In this document: positions 22,174 through 32,917 of the stretch, in pieces
Layout: each line of letters begins with the position of its first letter
Numbering within the stretch: the stretch's first letter is position 1
Assembly (NCBI RefSeq): GCF_001574435.1
Contig: NZ_LOCN01000004.1
Coordinates: 57,731 to 121,730 of the forward strand
Length of the DNA: 64,000 nt
Direction of reading: 5' to 3'
Source of the DNA: Moritella sp. JT01
GTDB taxonomy: Bacteria; Pseudomonadota; Gammaproteobacteria; Enterobacterales; Moritellaceae
Notes under the pieces: generated by a model
Database searches by the model: none
Seen by the model: the letters and a program-made list of their open reading frames with translations, nothing else
What the model was told of the DNA's origin: nothing
Program-made: the position numbers and the translations under genes

Positions 22174-23508
22174 CTAAACGCGTTCAAATAACGCCATTGA
22201 CTCAACATGTCCCGTTTGTGGAAACATATCAATCATACCAAGGCGTGTTAATTTATAATGCTTTTCCATCAACAACTTCGAGTCTCGCGCTAATGTTGCT
22301 GGATTGCAAGATACATAGACAATTTTATTTACTTTTAGTTTATGTAAATATTGCACTGTTTCTGCAGCCCCCGCTCGAGCAGGATCTAATAATACTTTAT
22401 CGAACCTATTTTTTGCCCACGCGAGCTTAGAAAAGTCTGCAGACAGATCCGCTTGATAGAACGTCGCATTATCAACATTGTTTTCCTTTGCATTGATTTG
22501 AGCTTGTCGCACCATTTCATCAACACCTTCGACACCAACAACCGAATCGCATAAACGTGCCATCGGCAAGCTGAAATTGCCACCACCACAGAACAGGTCT
22601 AAGACCTTATCTTCAGGACTAAGTTCAAGCCAATTAATCGCTTGTTCTACCATTTTATTGTTTACAACTGGGTTAACCTGAATAAAGTTGCCCGGTGTAA
22701 AGCTTAGCTTAAACTCACCATCTGCAAGTTGGTACCATGCAGCGGGCGTATCAGGCGTTAATTTAAGCACCGATTCAGTCTCAGGCTGTAAATAAATACT
22801 TAACTGCTGTTCACTGGCGAATGCTTGTAATAATGCCTGATCTTTATCATTTAATGGTTTTAAAATACGGAACAAACAAATAATGCCCGAGTCTACAGAA
22901 AACAGTTCAATATGGCCGATATCACGACGCACTGTAAGCGTAGCAAGTAATTGGCGTAATGGCTGAATCAATGCAGACAAACTCGGTTGTAATACAGGGC
23001 ATTCTTTAATCGCAACCAGTGATTTACTATTACGTTCACGGAAGCCAAATGCGAGCTGCTTTGCCTTACGATCAAACATCACACTTAAGCGTGCTGTACG
23101 ACGGTATTCCCAAGGCTGAGACAGAATTGGATCCGCAAAATTAATGTCATCATTTTTACTGAAATTTTGTAATAAACTAAACAATGCTGCTTGTTTATAA
23201 TCAGCCTGAACATGGCTATCTAGTGTTTGTAAACTACAGCCGCCACACGTTGCATAATGCGGACAGGCCGGTTCAATTCTTTGCTCAGATGGCGTTATTA
23301 CTTTTCTTAAAATCGCTTTTGCGTATTGTTTTTTTTGCTCAATAATATTCACTGATACTCGTTCACCTGGTAGTGCACCAGCAACAAATACCGCTTTGCC
23401 ATCAAGTCGTCCCAAGCCTAAACCTTGGTGATCTAACTTTTCAATAGTGATCTCGACCGCTTTACTTGGAGTTTTCTGTACTTTTTTTGCTTTAAAAATT
23501 TGCGCCAT
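22174..23508 (-). CDS. rlmD: 23S rRNA (uracil(1939)-C5)-methyltransferase RlmD
   Basis: RlmD (RumA) methylates U1939 of 23S rRNA. It has an N-terminal TRAM domain, an iron-sulfur cluster motif (CPHYATCGGCSLQ plus Cys further on), the SAM-binding motif DLFCGGGNFSLP, and the catalytic Cys in VSCNPATLARD. An upstream TTG at 23520 is in frame, but the ATG at 23508 matches the E. coli start MAQ and gives about 444 residues. It sits between relA and the divergent barA, as in other gammaproteobacteria. Confidence 0.95.
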   Translation of the reverse strand: MAQIFKAKKVQKTPSKAVEITIEKLDHQGLGLGRLDGKAVFVAGALPGERVSVNIIEQKKQYAKAILRKVITPSEQRIEPACPHYATCGGCSLQTLDSHVQADYKQAALFSLLQNFSKNDDINFADPILSQPWEYRRTARLSVMFDRKAKQLAFGFRERNSKSLVAIKECPVLQPSLSALIQPLRQLLATLTVRRDIGHIELFSVDSGIICLFRILKPLNDKDQALLQAFASEQQLSIYLQPETESVLKLTPDTPAAWYQLADGEFKLSFTPGNFIQVNPVVNNKMVEQAINWLELSPEDKVLDLFCGGGNFSLPMARLCDSVVGVEGVDEMVRQAQINAKENNVDNATFYQADLSADFSKLAWAKNRFDKVLLDPARAGAAETVQYLHKLKVNKIVYVSCNPATLARDSKLLMEKHYKLTRLGMIDMFPQTGHVESMALFERV

Positions 23509-23626
23509 ATTGATATACAACTATTGCCTATGTCATCATTAGGGTATTATTCTAACCTGCTTTCCCGCTTTATACTTAAATAACTTCTGTAGATGGCATT
23601 AAACCAGATACCAATAAGATGACTTT

Positions 23627-26362
23627 ATGACTAAATACGGACTTCGTGCCAAAGTAATGGCGCTGACAATTTTACCGACAGTTTTGATCGGGACATTATT
23701 AGCCAGCTATTTCACCTTTAACCGCTATCAGCAGCTAGAGACAGTGCTAATTGAACAGGGCATCAATATCATTGAGCCACTGGCCATCGCGAGTGAATAC
23801 GGTATGTTACAAAACAGCCGAGAATCACTAAAAAAATTGCTCGGTTTAACCCACCGCAAGTTTGCGCCGACGATTAAAAGTATCGCCATTTTTGATAACA
23901 ATAATAAACTGTTTGTAACCAGTAATTATCACCGTAATTTTTCCGTACTTAAGAACCCCGACAACAGCAAACTGCCGGAAATCACCCAAGTCGAAGTACT
24001 TGATGATTTCATCATTCTGCGTTCTCCGATTATTGCCGAAATTGACAGTACCAATTTCCCATTAAATTTAGAAAACCCGGAACAGATCCTCGGTTATTTA
24101 TCTATTCAGCTCATTCGTGACAAAGCGATATTACTGCAATATCGTGATACCACAGTCTCGGTATTTATTGTATTACTGGGCTTCTTTACCGCGCTAATCT
24201 TCTCTTGGCGATTAGTTAAAAACGTTACCCAGCCCATTACCGACATGGTCACCGTCGTTGATCGGATCAGAGAAGGCCGGCTCGATGCCAGAGTAATCGG
24301 TGAACATACTGGTGAACTCGCCCTGCTCAAGAATGGTATTAACTCGATGGCCAAATCGTTATCAGCCTACCATGAAGAGATGCAGCAAAATATTGACCAA
24401 GCAACCTCTGATTTACGGGAAACCTTAGAGCAGATTGAAATTCAAAATATTGAATTAGATATGGCCAAAAAACGTGCGCAAGCAGCTGCACGGGTGAAAT
24501 CTGAATTCTTGGCCAATATGAGTCATGAATTAAGGACACCACTTAACGGGGTGATAGGCTTCTCTCGCCAGCTATTAAAAACGTCACTCAGTCCGAATCA
24601 AACCGATTACTTGCAGACCATTGAGAAATCGGCCAAGAATTTACTTAGCATTATTAATGACATTCTCGACTTTTCTAAGCTTGAGGCGGGTAAGTTAACC
24701 CTAGAGCAAATCCCATTCAATCTACGCGACACAATTGAAGAAGCCGCCATATTACTCGCACCAACTGTGCATGATAAAGGTCTTGAGCTATCTCTACATG
24801 TTGATAAGAATGTCCCTGATGGCATTATTGGTGACCCATTCCGATTCCAGCAAGTGATCACTAACTTACTGGGTAATGCCATCAAGTTCACCGAAAACGG
24901 TAATATTGATATCCATATTGAATTACTGGAATCCACACATAATAGCGTCACTATTCAAACGAATATCCGCGATACCGGTATTGGCATTTCAGAACAACAA
25001 CAAGCGCAACTCTTTCAAGCCTTTAACCAAGCTGATACCAGTATTTCACGTCGTTATGGCGGTACCGGACTCGGTCTGGTTATTACTCAACGCTTAGTTG
25101 AATTTATGGGCGGTGAGATCTCACTTGATTCTGACTTAGGCCAAGGTTCTAACTTTAAATTCTCGCTTAAATTTAATATGACCTCGACTTCATTATCTGA
25201 GCCACTGCCAGTCAGTGATTTTAAAGGTAAACAAGTCTTGCTCTATGAAGTAGATAACTACTCCGCTCGTTCATTAATATCCTTGCTGAATAGTTGGGAT
25301 CTGGACGTTTTACATTGTGCTAACGAAGCCGAATGGCAACATTATATCAAGCAACCTTACCACTGCGTGATTATCGCTCAGAACGATGAAATCAATCTAA
25401 CACCTATGTATAACAAGATGAGCCAGTGTCATGATCTTAATGCGGCTGTCGTGGTATTAATTAACTCTTCAGACCCTTGTTTACAAGAAGAAATCATTCA
25501 AACTGGCGCAAGGCATTGCCTCACGAAACCATGTAATCACCGTAAACTTGTGAATGCATTAGCCTATTTAGAAAAACCAACTGAACAGCCAATGCCGCAG
25601 CTGAAGATTGAAAAACCAAAAGCCAAAATTGACCTGTCAATTTTAGCGGTCGATGATAATCCTGCGAACCTAAAACTCATTAGTGCAATGTTGACAGATT
25701 CAGTCACTCACATTGAAATGTGTAGCAATGGTGCCGAAGCTGTTGCCAAAGCCAATAAAATGGATTTTGATATTATCTTTATGGATATTCAAATGCCAAT
25801 TATGGATGGTATTAGCGCCTGTAGATCGATTCGTTCCGGCAGCCGTAATCAATCAACACCGATTATTGCAGTAACCGCACATGCCATGAGTGGCGAACGT
25901 GACCGTCTACTGAGTAAAGGCATGGATGATTACTTAACGAAACCAATTGATGAGTCCATTCTAAAGCGTATCTTACAGCAATGGAGCAATGCGTCACATG
26001 ATCACAGTACTGTCCAAAACCATATTTTAAATTGGCCACTGACCTTACAACGTTCAATGGGTAAAGAAGATCTTGCGGTGGATATGCTAGAGATGTTTAT
26101 CAATAGCTTACCTGAGATCAGTGAGCACCTTGAACAAGCCTTAGCACGGAGTTTGTCACGCTCCGAATTTCAGAAAATCATTCATAAGTTTCACGGTGGC
26201 GCAGCATGTTGCGGGGTATTACCGATTCAGAATTTAGCCGATCAGATTGAGCGCGGTTTACGTAAGGGCGCAGACATCGAAGATGTTGAACCCGAGATAT
26301 TTGAACTACAAGAAGCCATTGAAACAGTGATTAAAGAAGCACAGCCCTATTTACCCAATTAA
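23627..26362 (+). CDS. barA: Hybrid sensor histidine kinase BarA (GacS type)
   Basis: BarA phosphorylates the response regulator UvrY/GacA and thereby controls CsrA-titrating small RNAs. The 911-residue protein has helix 1 (about 10-28), a periplasmic loop, helix 2 (about 175-195), HAMP, a HisKA domain with phospho-His300 in [11 protein letters not shown], an ATPase domain with DTGIGI and GTGLGLVI, a degenerate receiver-like domain (about 535-650), a true receiver with phospho-Asp720 in [11 protein letters not shown], and a C-terminal Hpt domain with His856 (FHGGAACCG). It is divergent from rlmD and ends at a terminator facing pdxJ. Confidence 0.96.
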   Translation: MTKYGLRAKVMALTILPTVLIGTLLASYFTFNRYQQLETVLIEQGINIIEPLAIASEYGMLQNSRESLKKLLGLTHRKFAPTIKSIAIFDNNNKLFVTSNYHRNFSVLKNPDNSKLPEITQVEVLDDFIILRSPIIAEIDSTNFPLNLENPEQILGYLSIQLIRDKAILLQYRDTTVSVFIVLLGFFTALIFSWRLVKNVTQPITDMVTVVDRIREGRLDARVIGEHTGELALLKNGINSMAKSLSAYHEEMQQNIDQATSDLRETLEQIEIQNIELDMAKKRAQAAARVKSEFLANMSHELRTPLNGVIGFSRQLLKTSLSPNQTDYLQTIEKSAKNLLSIINDILDFSKLEAGKLTLEQIPFNLRDTIEEAAILLAPTVHDKGLELSLHVDKNVPDGIIGDPFRFQQVITNLLGNAIKFTENGNIDIHIELLESTHNSVTIQTNIRDTGIGISEQQQAQLFQAFNQADTSISRRYGGTGLGLVITQRLVEFMGGEISLDSDLGQGSNFKFSLKFNMTSTSLSEPLPVSDFKGKQVLLYEVDNYSARSLISLLNSWDLDVLHCANEAEWQHYIKQPYHCVIIAQNDEINLTPMYNKMSQCHDLNAAVVVLINSSDPCLQEEIIQTGARHCLTKPCNHRKLVNALAYLEKPTEQPMPQLKIEKPKAKIDLSILAVDDNPANLKLISAMLTDSVTHIEMCSNGAEAVAKANKMDFDIIFMDIQMPIMDGISACRSIRSGSRNQSTPIIAVTAHAMSGERDRLLSKGMDDYLTKPIDESILKRILQQWSNASHDHSTVQNHILNWPLTLQRSMGKEDLAVDMLEMFINSLPEISEHLEQALARSLSRSEFQKIIHKFHGGAACCGVLPIQNLADQIERGLRKGADIEDVEPEIFELQEAIETVIKEAQPYLPN

Positions 26363-26395
26363 CCGCTAATCTAAATCTACTAACAACCACATAAT

Positions 26396-26420
26396 AAAAA
26401 GGAGCCAATGGCTCCTTTTT
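26396..26420. terminator. Bidirectional terminator between barA and pdxJ
   Basis: AAAAAGGAGCC / GGCTCCTTTTT perfect 11-bp stem with an AAT loop. It ends barA on the plus strand and lies 25 bp after pdxJ on the minus strand. It occupies the place where acpS would be expected. Confidence 0.92.
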
Positions 26421-26445
26421 TTACATACGTATACGCGGTAATAAC

Positions 26446-27183
26446 TTAGCTGTTATTACGCGCTTCTTGCATGATAACTTGCATGTCTTTTACCGCTTTA
26501 CCTAAACCATCAAATGCCGCACGTGCAATAATTGCATGGCCGATATTCAATTCATAAATTTCAGGAATAGCCGCAATAGGCTGTACGTTATGGTAATGCA
26601 ACCCGTGACCCGCGTTTACTTTCAATCCTGCGTTATGCGCATAGCTCACACCAGCTGCGATCTTCTTCAACTCAGCTTGTTGTTCGCCTTCAGACTTTGC
26701 ATCCGCATAAGCACCGGTGTGCACTTCAATATACGGCGCGCCAGTGGCAACCGCTGCATCAATTTGCTCTTTGTCCGCATCAATGAATAGCGATACGAGA
26801 ATACCTGCTTCGCTTAAACGTTTAACCGCTTGAGTGATCTTATCTTGTTGACCAAGTACATCCAAACCACCTTCAGTTGTCAGTTCTTCGCGTTTTTCAG
26901 GCACTAAACAAACAAACTCAGGTTTGATCTCACACGCAATATCCAGCATTTCAGCAGTAACGGCCATTTCCAGATTCATACGCGTTTGAATGGTTTCTTT
27001 TAGCACTCGCACATCTCGATCTTGAATATGACGACGATCTTCACGTAAATGCACTGTAATACCATCTGCGCCATTTAATTCAGCGACAGACGCTGCATGC
27101 ACAGGATCAGGGTAAGTTGTGCCTCTAGCTTGACGTAGGGTTGCGATATGGTCAATGTTGACACCTAAAAAGATCTTATTCAC
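26446..27183 (-). CDS. pdxJ: Pyridoxine 5'-phosphate synthase
   Basis: PdxJ closes the pyridoxine ring from 1-deoxyxylulose 5-phosphate and 3-amino-1-hydroxyacetone phosphate, the last step of de novo vitamin B6 synthesis. The 245-residue TIM barrel opens with [17 protein letters not shown], holding the catalytic His, and includes [32 protein letters not shown] and [12 protein letters not shown]. It is the final gene of the rpoE...recO-pdxJ block. The usual next gene, acpS, is missing here. Confidence 0.98.
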   Translation of the reverse strand: MNKIFLGVNIDHIATLRQARGTTYPDPVHAASVAELNGADGITVHLREDRRHIQDRDVRVLKETIQTRMNLEMAVTAEMLDIACEIKPEFVCLVPEKREELTTEGGLDVLGQQDKITQAVKRLSEAGILVSLFIDADKEQIDAAVATGAPYIEVHTGAYADAKSEGEQQAELKKIAAGVSYAHNAGLKVNAGHGLHYHNVQPIAAIPEIYELNIGHAIIARAAFDGLGKAVKDMQVIMQEARNNS

Positions 27184-27208
27184 GTTTAATTCCCTTATTG
27201 ATAAATAG

Positions 27209-27305
27209 TTATCTGCTTTTAGTGGCTTATTAACAAACGGTTATCTGTTTTTCAGCGGTTTATTAATAAACAGCTCTCTACTTTTCAGCGGTTTGTTGCC
27301 CAAGT
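27209..27305. repeat. Three degenerate 32-34 bp repeats spanning the recO stop
   Basis: Copies begin near 27209, 27241 and 27274, each with a core like TTTTCAGCGGTTTATTAA. The two copies at 27241 and 27274 code for FINKPLK-type segments at the RecO C-terminus. The third lies beyond the stop, between recO and pdxJ, and carries a 1-bp deletion. This suggests a tandem duplication that extended or shifted the recO end. Confidence 0.65.
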
Positions 27306-27948
27306 AGGGTAACAACATTTGTCGACAAAAGCGTTTTGCAGCCGCTAAATTCTCTTGGTTAAATTGTCTTTGCTCAAAGGCGAGTAAATCTTTACCTAAA
27401 AATGAGCTATCCACTGCAACTTTATAAATAGATGGCACAATCCCAACATGTGGTACGTATTTATACATACGGTCGGGGAATACAGCATCCATGGTATCAG
27501 CACAATAGCTTAACGCACCAATGTTACCTAAACATTGCATTAAATTAAATTCAAATTCACGCAATAAGGGTTCAAGGGGTTGTTGTTTAGCTAACGCTAA
27601 TAATGCATTTTGATAATGGGAGAATAGTTCGGGGTTCGCTTGTTCACTGGCCAGTAAGCGATAGAGTAATTCGTTGAGATAAAAGCTAGCATAGAGATGC
27701 CGACCTGAGAGCGGTAATGAATTAGATACCGCCTCTACCTGACGCATGGATTTTAATCCACCTTTGCCGGCATAGGCGATATTAAGTAAGGTAAACGGCT
27801 GTAAAATTGCACTTTGACTGTTCTTACGCCCTCGCCCTGCTCGTCCCACTAACGAAATTTTACCATCGTTAATGGTAAAGAAGTCGATGAGTAAACTCGA
27901 CTCCTTAAAAGGTCGACGGTGCAGTACAAAAGCGTTTTGTAAGTCCAT
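27241..27948 (-). CDS. recO: DNA repair protein RecO
   Basis: RecO works with RecR to load RecA on SSB-coated single-stranded DNA (RecFOR pathway). The 235-residue protein has an N-terminal OB-fold (AFVLHRRPFKESSLLIDFFT...ISLVGRAGRGRKN) and a helical C-terminal domain (CLGNIGALSYCADT). The zinc-binding Cys set of Gram-positive RecO is not evident, as in E. coli. The C-terminus has a short repeat (NKPLKSRELFINKPLKNR) that continues past the stop. It follows era by 13 bp. Confidence 0.95.
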   Translation of the reverse strand: MDLQNAFVLHRRPFKESSLLIDFFTINDGKISLVGRAGRGRKNSQSAILQPFTLLNIAYAGKGGLKSMRQVEAVSNSLPLSGRHLYASFYLNELLYRLLASEQANPELFSHYQNALLALAKQQPLEPLLREFEFNLMQCLGNIGALSYCADTMDAVFPDRMYKYVPHVGIVPSIYKVAVDSSFLGKDLLAFEQRQFNQENLAAAKRFCRQMLLPYLGNKPLKSRELFINKPLKNR

Positions 27949-27961
27949 ACAATAACGCTAT

Positions 27962-28873
27962 TTACACTTCATCTCCGTAACCTAAGCTACGAAGTGCACG
28001 TTCATCATCAGCCCAACCAGATTTCACTTTTACCCAACATTCTAGGAATACTTTATTATCGAACAAAGTTTCCATATCACGGCGTGCTTCAGTACCAATG
28101 GTTTTTAGTTTCGAGCCTTTATTACCAATAACCATACGTTTTTGGGTATCACGTTCCACTAAAATTAACGCATTGATGTGGTATGTGCCGTTTTCACTGA
28201 CTTTAAACTGCTCGATCTCAACCGTGGTTGAGTAAGGCAATTCTTGACCGGTGAAACGCATCAGTTTTTCACGAATGATTTCAGATGCCATGAAACGTGA
28301 AGAACGATCCGTTACATAATCTTCTGGGAAGTAAAAATCACCTTCTTGTAACTGCTTCGAACAAATACCACGTAGCATTTCTACATTGGTACCTTTCGTT
28401 GCAGAGATCGGAATAATTTCTGCAAAGTCAAACTTCGCTGCTAATACCTGTAAATGTGGCATTAACTCTTCGGCTTTATCTTTGATCGCATCGGTTTTAT
28501 TAATCGCCAAGTAAATCGGGCAGTTAATCTCACGTAGCTTATTCAATACCATCTCATCATCGTCGGTCCAACGGGTACCATCAACAACAAAGATTACCGC
28601 ATCAACATTCATATCTTTTAATGAGCTGCTTGCAGCACGGTTCATTAAACGGTTAATTGCACGTTTTTCATCGATGTGTAGACCAGGTGTATCAATATAC
28701 ACAGTCTGACGATTTTCTTCAGTATCAATACCGAGAATACGGTGACGAGTCGTTTGTGGTTTACGCGAGGTAATACTTACCTTTTGTCCCAAAATACGGT
28801 TTAGTAACGTTGATTTACCTACGTTAGGACGACCAACGATAGCAACAAAGCCGCTATAAGTCATATCACTCAT
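27962..28873 (-). CDS. era: GTPase Era
   Basis: Era binds the 3' end of 16S rRNA and helps mature the 30S subunit. The N-terminal GTPase domain has G1 [13 protein letters not shown]3 DTPGLH and G4 NKTD. The C-terminal KH domain includes [24 protein letters not shown]. At 303 residues it is full length. Its ATG overlaps the rnc stop by 4 bp, so the two are coupled, as in most gammaproteobacteria. Confidence 0.98.
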   Translation of the reverse strand: MSDMTYSGFVAIVGRPNVGKSTLLNRILGQKVSITSRKPQTTRHRILGIDTEENRQTVYIDTPGLHIDEKRAINRLMNRAASSSLKDMNVDAVIFVVDGTRWTDDDEMVLNKLREINCPIYLAINKTDAIKDKAEELMPHLQVLAAKFDFAEIIPISATKGTNVEMLRGICSKQLQEGDFYFPEDYVTDRSSRFMASEIIREKLMRFTGQELPYSTTVEIEQFKVSENGTYHINALILVERDTQKRMVIGNKGSKLKTIGTEARRDMETLFDNKVFLECWVKVKSGWADDERALRSLGYGDEV

Positions 28874-29541
28874 TGTAATTGCTCCAATGCTTTTTGAGCT
28901 GCTTCTTGTTCTGCTTTACGACGACTAGTACCTTTACCTTCAACAGGGTGCTCTAGGCCTTCAGTAACGCAATGAATAGTGAACTCTTGATTATGAGCTT
29001 CACCTTTAACTTCCACTACTTGATACAATGGAAGTGCTTGCTTACGTCCTTGCAGCCATTCTTGTAACTGTGTTTTAGCATCTTTCTGATCGATACCTGG
29101 TTTGATCGCCGCTAAACGTGATGCATACCAAGCCAGTACGCATTTACGTGTCATGTCCATATCGCTGTCTAAATACATCGCACCGATTAAGGCTTCGACT
29201 GTATCCGCAAGAATAGATTCACGACGGAAGCCGCCGCTTTTTAATTCACCAGGGCCTAAGATTAAACATTCACTTAGTTCAAACTCACGCGCAATTTCAG
29301 CGAGCGTTAACCCTTTCACTAAGGTTGCACGCATACGGCTTAAATCACCTTCTGGCACCTCAGGAAACTGGCAAAATAATGCATCTGAAATAATAAAGCC
29401 AAGTACCGAATCGCCTAAAAATTCAAGACGTTCGTTATGTTTGTAATAAGCACTACGGTGAGTCAGTGCTTGTTGTAGCAAGGCATCGTCTTGGTACTGA
29501 TAACCTAATACTTTTTGTAATCTTTCTAATATAATTGTCAT
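28870..29541 (-). CDS. rnc: Ribonuclease III
   Basis: RNase III cleaves double-stranded RNA in rRNA processing and sRNA-mediated decay. The 223-residue protein has the signature [16 protein letters not shown], second catalytic region [14 protein letters not shown], and a C-terminal double-stranded RNA-binding domain ([14 protein letters not shown] to [17 protein letters not shown]). It lies 2 bp after lepB and overlaps era by 4 bp. Confidence 0.98.
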   Translation of the reverse strand: MTIILERLQKVLGYQYQDDALLQQALTHRSAYYKHNERLEFLGDSVLGFIISDALFCQFPEVPEGDLSRMRATLVKGLTLAEIAREFELSECLILGPGELKSGGFRRESILADTVEALIGAMYLDSDMDMTRKCVLAWYASRLAAIKPGIDQKDAKTQLQEWLQGRKQALPLYQVVEVKGEAHNQEFTIHCVTEGLEHPVEGKGTSRRKAEQEAAQKALEQLQ

Positions 29542-29543
29542 AA

Positions 29544-30458
29544 TTATTTTAACTTGCCAATACGACTAAAGCGTATACCCGTTGGGATCCAACTAGGTAA
29601 TAAAGAATCTGGGTCGCGTTCAAATTCGAAACTAGTCCAAATGAACACAGCCTTTCCGACTAAATTTGCTTCCGGAACAAAACCCCAAAAACGGCTATCA
29701 GCACTATTATCACGGTTATCACCCATCATGAAGTAATGACCATCCGGTACAACCCATTCGTATTGACGGGTTGGCGGATTATCTTGCTGATAAAAATCAC
29801 GCGCTAAATCAGGACGGCTAGGGTTAATTAAGATGTTATGTTTAACATCCCCAAGTTGCTCTGTATATTGCTGTAATTCAACCATTTGATCTTTAAATTT
29901 GCCAATTTCGACTAAACTAAGATCGAGTTTTTTAAACCCTGCGCAGTTTGTTCCGCTGCATGCTTGTTGAATGAAAACCTGCTTTCCACGATAGGCTATA
30001 CGATCACCTGGCAAACCGACCACACGTTTAATGTAATCAATTGTTGGCTGTGGTGGGTATTTAAATACCGCGACATCGCCACGTTCTGGTTTACCTGTTT
30101 CGATAAGTGTAGAACGTAATACCGGATCTTTAACGCCATAACTAAATTTTTCAACCAGAATGAAATCACCAACTAATAAAGTTGGCATCATCGAGCCGGA
30201 TGGAATTTGAAATGGTTCGTATAAAAATGAACGTAATATCATCACTGCTGCAATCACAGGGAAGATCGATTTTGCATTTTCAACAATAAACGATTCTTGC
30301 CCTAATTTTGCAATAGCTTCCGCTGGTAATTCCGCTTGAGATTGAGCAAACGCAACTTTTTCATCGCGTGCTTTTTCCCAAATCAGTTTATCTAACGCCC
30401 AAATAATACCGCTAACGAAAGTAACGAGTACCAATATCAGTGAAAAATAGGTTGCCAT
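29544..30458 (-). CDS. lepB: Signal peptidase I
   Basis: LepB removes signal peptides from exported proteins at the outer face of the inner membrane. It has two N-terminal helices (about 3-22 and 62-78), the catalytic Ser89 in PSGSM, the general base Lys144 in [11 protein letters not shown], and the C-terminal box [16 protein letters not shown]. At 304 residues it is slightly shorter than the E. coli enzyme. It lies 4 bp after lepA and 2 bp before rnc. Confidence 0.98.
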   Translation of the reverse strand: MATYFSLILVLVTFVSGIIWALDKLIWEKARDEKVAFAQSQAELPAEAIAKLGQESFIVENAKSIFPVIAAVMILRSFLYEPFQIPSGSMMPTLLVGDFILVEKFSYGVKDPVLRSTLIETGKPERGDVAVFKYPPQPTIDYIKRVVGLPGDRIAYRGKQVFIQQACSGTNCAGFKKLDLSLVEIGKFKDQMVELQQYTEQLGDVKHNILINPSRPDLARDFYQQDNPPTRQYEWVVPDGHYFMMGDNRDNSADSRFWGFVPEANLVGKAVFIWTSFEFERDPDSLLPSWIPTGIRFSRIGKLK

Positions 30459-30462
30459 TTAT

Positions 30463-32259
30463 TTAGTCCTTTCCGATATGCAACACAGCTAAGAAGGCTT
30501 CTTGAGGTACCTCAACATTACCAACTTGCTTCATGCGTTTCTTACCGTCTTTTTGTTTCTGTAGCAGTTTTTTCTTACGGCTAATATCACCGCCATAACA
30601 CTTGGCGATCACGTTTTTACGCATTTGTTTAACGGTACTACGGGCAATCACTTGTGAACCAATAACCGCCTGGATTGCAATGTTAAACATTTGACGCGGA
30701 ATAAGTTCCTTCATCTTTTCAACCAGTAAACGGCCACGATTCATCGAGTTTTCACGGTGAGTGATCATCGCTAATGCATCAACACGGTCAGTATTGATTA
30801 ATACATCAACACGTACCATATCAGCAGCACTAAAGTGGATGAAAGAATAATCCAGTGACGCATAACCACGGCTTGTCGATTTCAAACGGTCAAAGAAGTC
30901 CATCACTACTTCACCCATTGGGATCTCGTAAGTTAATGCAACTTGCTTACCGTGATAATCCATCTTCGTTTGTACACCACGCTTAGCAATACAAAGGGTA
31001 ATTACATTACCTAGGTATTCTTGTGGTACGAGGATATTACATTCTGCAATGGGTTCGCGGATCTCTTCAATATCATTGACTGCCGGTAACTTGGCCGGGC
31101 TATCAACGTAAATCACTTCACCTTTTTTGGTTTCAACTTCGTAAACAACAGTTGGTGCAGTCGTAATCAATTCAAGATCGTATTCACGCTCTAAACGTTC
31201 TTGAACGATTTCCATGTGTAGTAAACCTAAGAAACCACAACGGAAACCAAAACCAAGTGCGGTTGAGCTCTCTGGTTCGTAGAATAAAGACGCATCGTTT
31301 AGACTTAATTTACCCAGTGCATCACGGAACGCTTCATAATCGTCAGAGCTAATTGGGAACATGCCCGCATAAACCTGAGGTTTTACTTTACTGAAACCCG
31401 GTACTGGCGCATCTGCAGGGTTGCGAGTCAAGGTTAGCGTATCACCAACCGGTGCACCTAAAATATCTTTAATACCGCAGATAACAAAACCTACTTCACC
31501 ACAGTGCAGTACGTTGGTATCAGTCTGTTTTGGTGTGAAGATACCGACTTTATCAACCAAGTGCGATTGGCCAGTAGACATCACAGTTAGCTTATCACCT
31601 TTGCGTATTACACCATTGGTAATACGTACTAGCGATACCACACCTTGGTAGTTATCAAACCATGAATCGATGATCAGAGCTTGCAGTGGTGCGTCTTCAG
31701 AACCTTTTGATGGACATGGAATTTCTCTGACAATTGTTTCAAGTACGTCTTCGATACCTAAACCAGTCTTTGCAGAGCAACGTGTTGCTTCCATTGCATC
31801 AATACCGATGATGTCTTCGATTTCTTCTGCTACGCGATCAGGATCGGCAGCGGGTAAATCGATTTTATTCAGGATTGGCACAACTTCCAAGTCCATTTCC
31901 ATCGCGGTATAACAGTTTGCTAGCGTTTGTGCTTCTACGCCTTGACCAGCGTCGACAACAAGTAAAGCACCCTCACATGCTGCTAATGAGCGAGATACCT
32001 CATAGCTGAAGTCCACGTGCCCTGGAGTATCAATAAAGTTAAGTTGGTAAGTTTCACCATCTTTGGCTTTATAATCCAGCGTTACGCTTTGTGCTTTAAT
32101 TGTAATGCCACGCTCGCGCTCAATATCCATTGAGTCAAGAACCTGTGCAGCCATTTCACGGTCAGATAAACCACCACAAAATGAGATCAAACGATCTGAT
32201 AAAGTTGATTTACCGTGATCGATATGAGCAATAATTGAAAAATTACGAATGTGTTTCAT
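30463..32259 (-). CDS. lepA: Elongation factor 4 (LepA)
   Basis: LepA is a ribosome-associated GTPase of the EF-G family, linked to ribosome back-translocation and 30S assembly. It has a GTPase domain with [24 protein letters not shown] and [12 protein letters not shown], then domains II, III and V and the LepA-specific C-terminal domain ([25 protein letters not shown]). At 598 residues it is full length. It heads the lepA-lepB-rnc-era-recO-pdxJ stretch, about 90 bp after rseC. Confidence 0.98.
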   Translation of the reverse strand: MKHIRNFSIIAHIDHGKSTLSDRLISFCGGLSDREMAAQVLDSMDIERERGITIKAQSVTLDYKAKDGETYQLNFIDTPGHVDFSYEVSRSLAACEGALLVVDAGQGVEAQTLANCYTAMEMDLEVVPILNKIDLPAADPDRVAEEIEDIIGIDAMEATRCSAKTGLGIEDVLETIVREIPCPSKGSEDAPLQALIIDSWFDNYQGVVSLVRITNGVIRKGDKLTVMSTGQSHLVDKVGIFTPKQTDTNVLHCGEVGFVICGIKDILGAPVGDTLTLTRNPADAPVPGFSKVKPQVYAGMFPISSDDYEAFRDALGKLSLNDASLFYEPESSTALGFGFRCGFLGLLHMEIVQERLEREYDLELITTAPTVVYEVETKKGEVIYVDSPAKLPAVNDIEEIREPIAECNILVPQEYLGNVITLCIAKRGVQTKMDYHGKQVALTYEIPMGEVVMDFFDRLKSTSRGYASLDYSFIHFSAADMVRVDVLINTDRVDALAMITHRENSMNRGRLLVEKMKELIPRQMFNIAIQAVIGSQVIARSTVKQMRKNVIAKCYGGDISRKKKLLQKQKDGKKRMKQVGNVEVPQEAFLAVLHIGKD

Positions 32260-32350
32260 GAGTTAGATAATATCCAATACTTAGTAGATATGACACTTAA
32301 TGAGGCAGATTTTAACGGATTTAAGGGATGACTGCTATCTTTCATTGCTT

Positions 32351-32830
32351 TTAATCAGCGCGCCATTGCCCTATCACTTCAGATTGAGCTACAACACCTA
32401 GCATTTTAGGTTTAAAATCAAAGCGTTGATCAAATATAACGCTTAATTTTCGCGTGCAACTAAAACCAATGTAGCCACCAACAAAAGCCGCGAGAATAAC
32501 CAAGCCTTCGCCTTCAAATTGGAAAACTTGTGATAAATACTGACCAAGACTCAGTGACAGTAAAATTGTCGCTAATGGCAGCAAGTAAACCAGCATTGCG
32601 CTGGTGACTAAATTCTTTTCACGTAGCCCGATTTCAATCTTATCACCCGCAACAACATCTGCTGTTTTAATGACGGTAAAACGATGAGTCCGATGTGGGA
32701 ATGCTTTGGCGACCATTCCGGTGCCGCAGTTATCGCTCGCATGACAATGGTTACAAGCAGATTGACTTTCGCACTGTACCGAAACCAGATCACCAGTAAC
32801 ACTTTGAACGATAGCTGTTTCAATAATCAT
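32351..32830 (-). CDS. rseC: SoxR-reducing / sigma-E regulatory membrane protein RseC
   Basis: RseC is an inner-membrane protein of the rpoE operon that also helps reduce SoxR in E. coli. At 159 residues it has an N-terminal Cys cluster (CESQSACNHCHASDNCG) that may bind a metal or Fe-S cluster, and two central membrane helices (about 78-98 and 107-125). It is the last gene of rpoE-rseA-rseB-rseC, after a gap of about 87 bp from rseB. Confidence 0.93.
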   Translation of the reverse strand: MIIETAIVQSVTGDLVSVQCESQSACNHCHASDNCGTGMVAKAFPHRTHRFTVIKTADVVAGDKIEIGLREKNLVTSAMLVYLLPLATILLSLSLGQYLSQVFQFEGEGLVILAAFVGGYIGFSCTRKLSVIFDQRFDFKPKMLGVVAQSEVIGQWRAD

Positions 32831-32917
32831 ACGGTAAATGCCTTGTATAAAACAATCGTAACTGGCTTAACTACACAGATCTTTTATCGTTAAGCGCAGA
32901 AACGCGTGCTAGAAAAA

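Noticed and set aside
22110..22430. Plus-strand frame overlapping rlmD and relA
   Set aside because: It is a shadow of two well supported minus-strand genes with no ribosome site.
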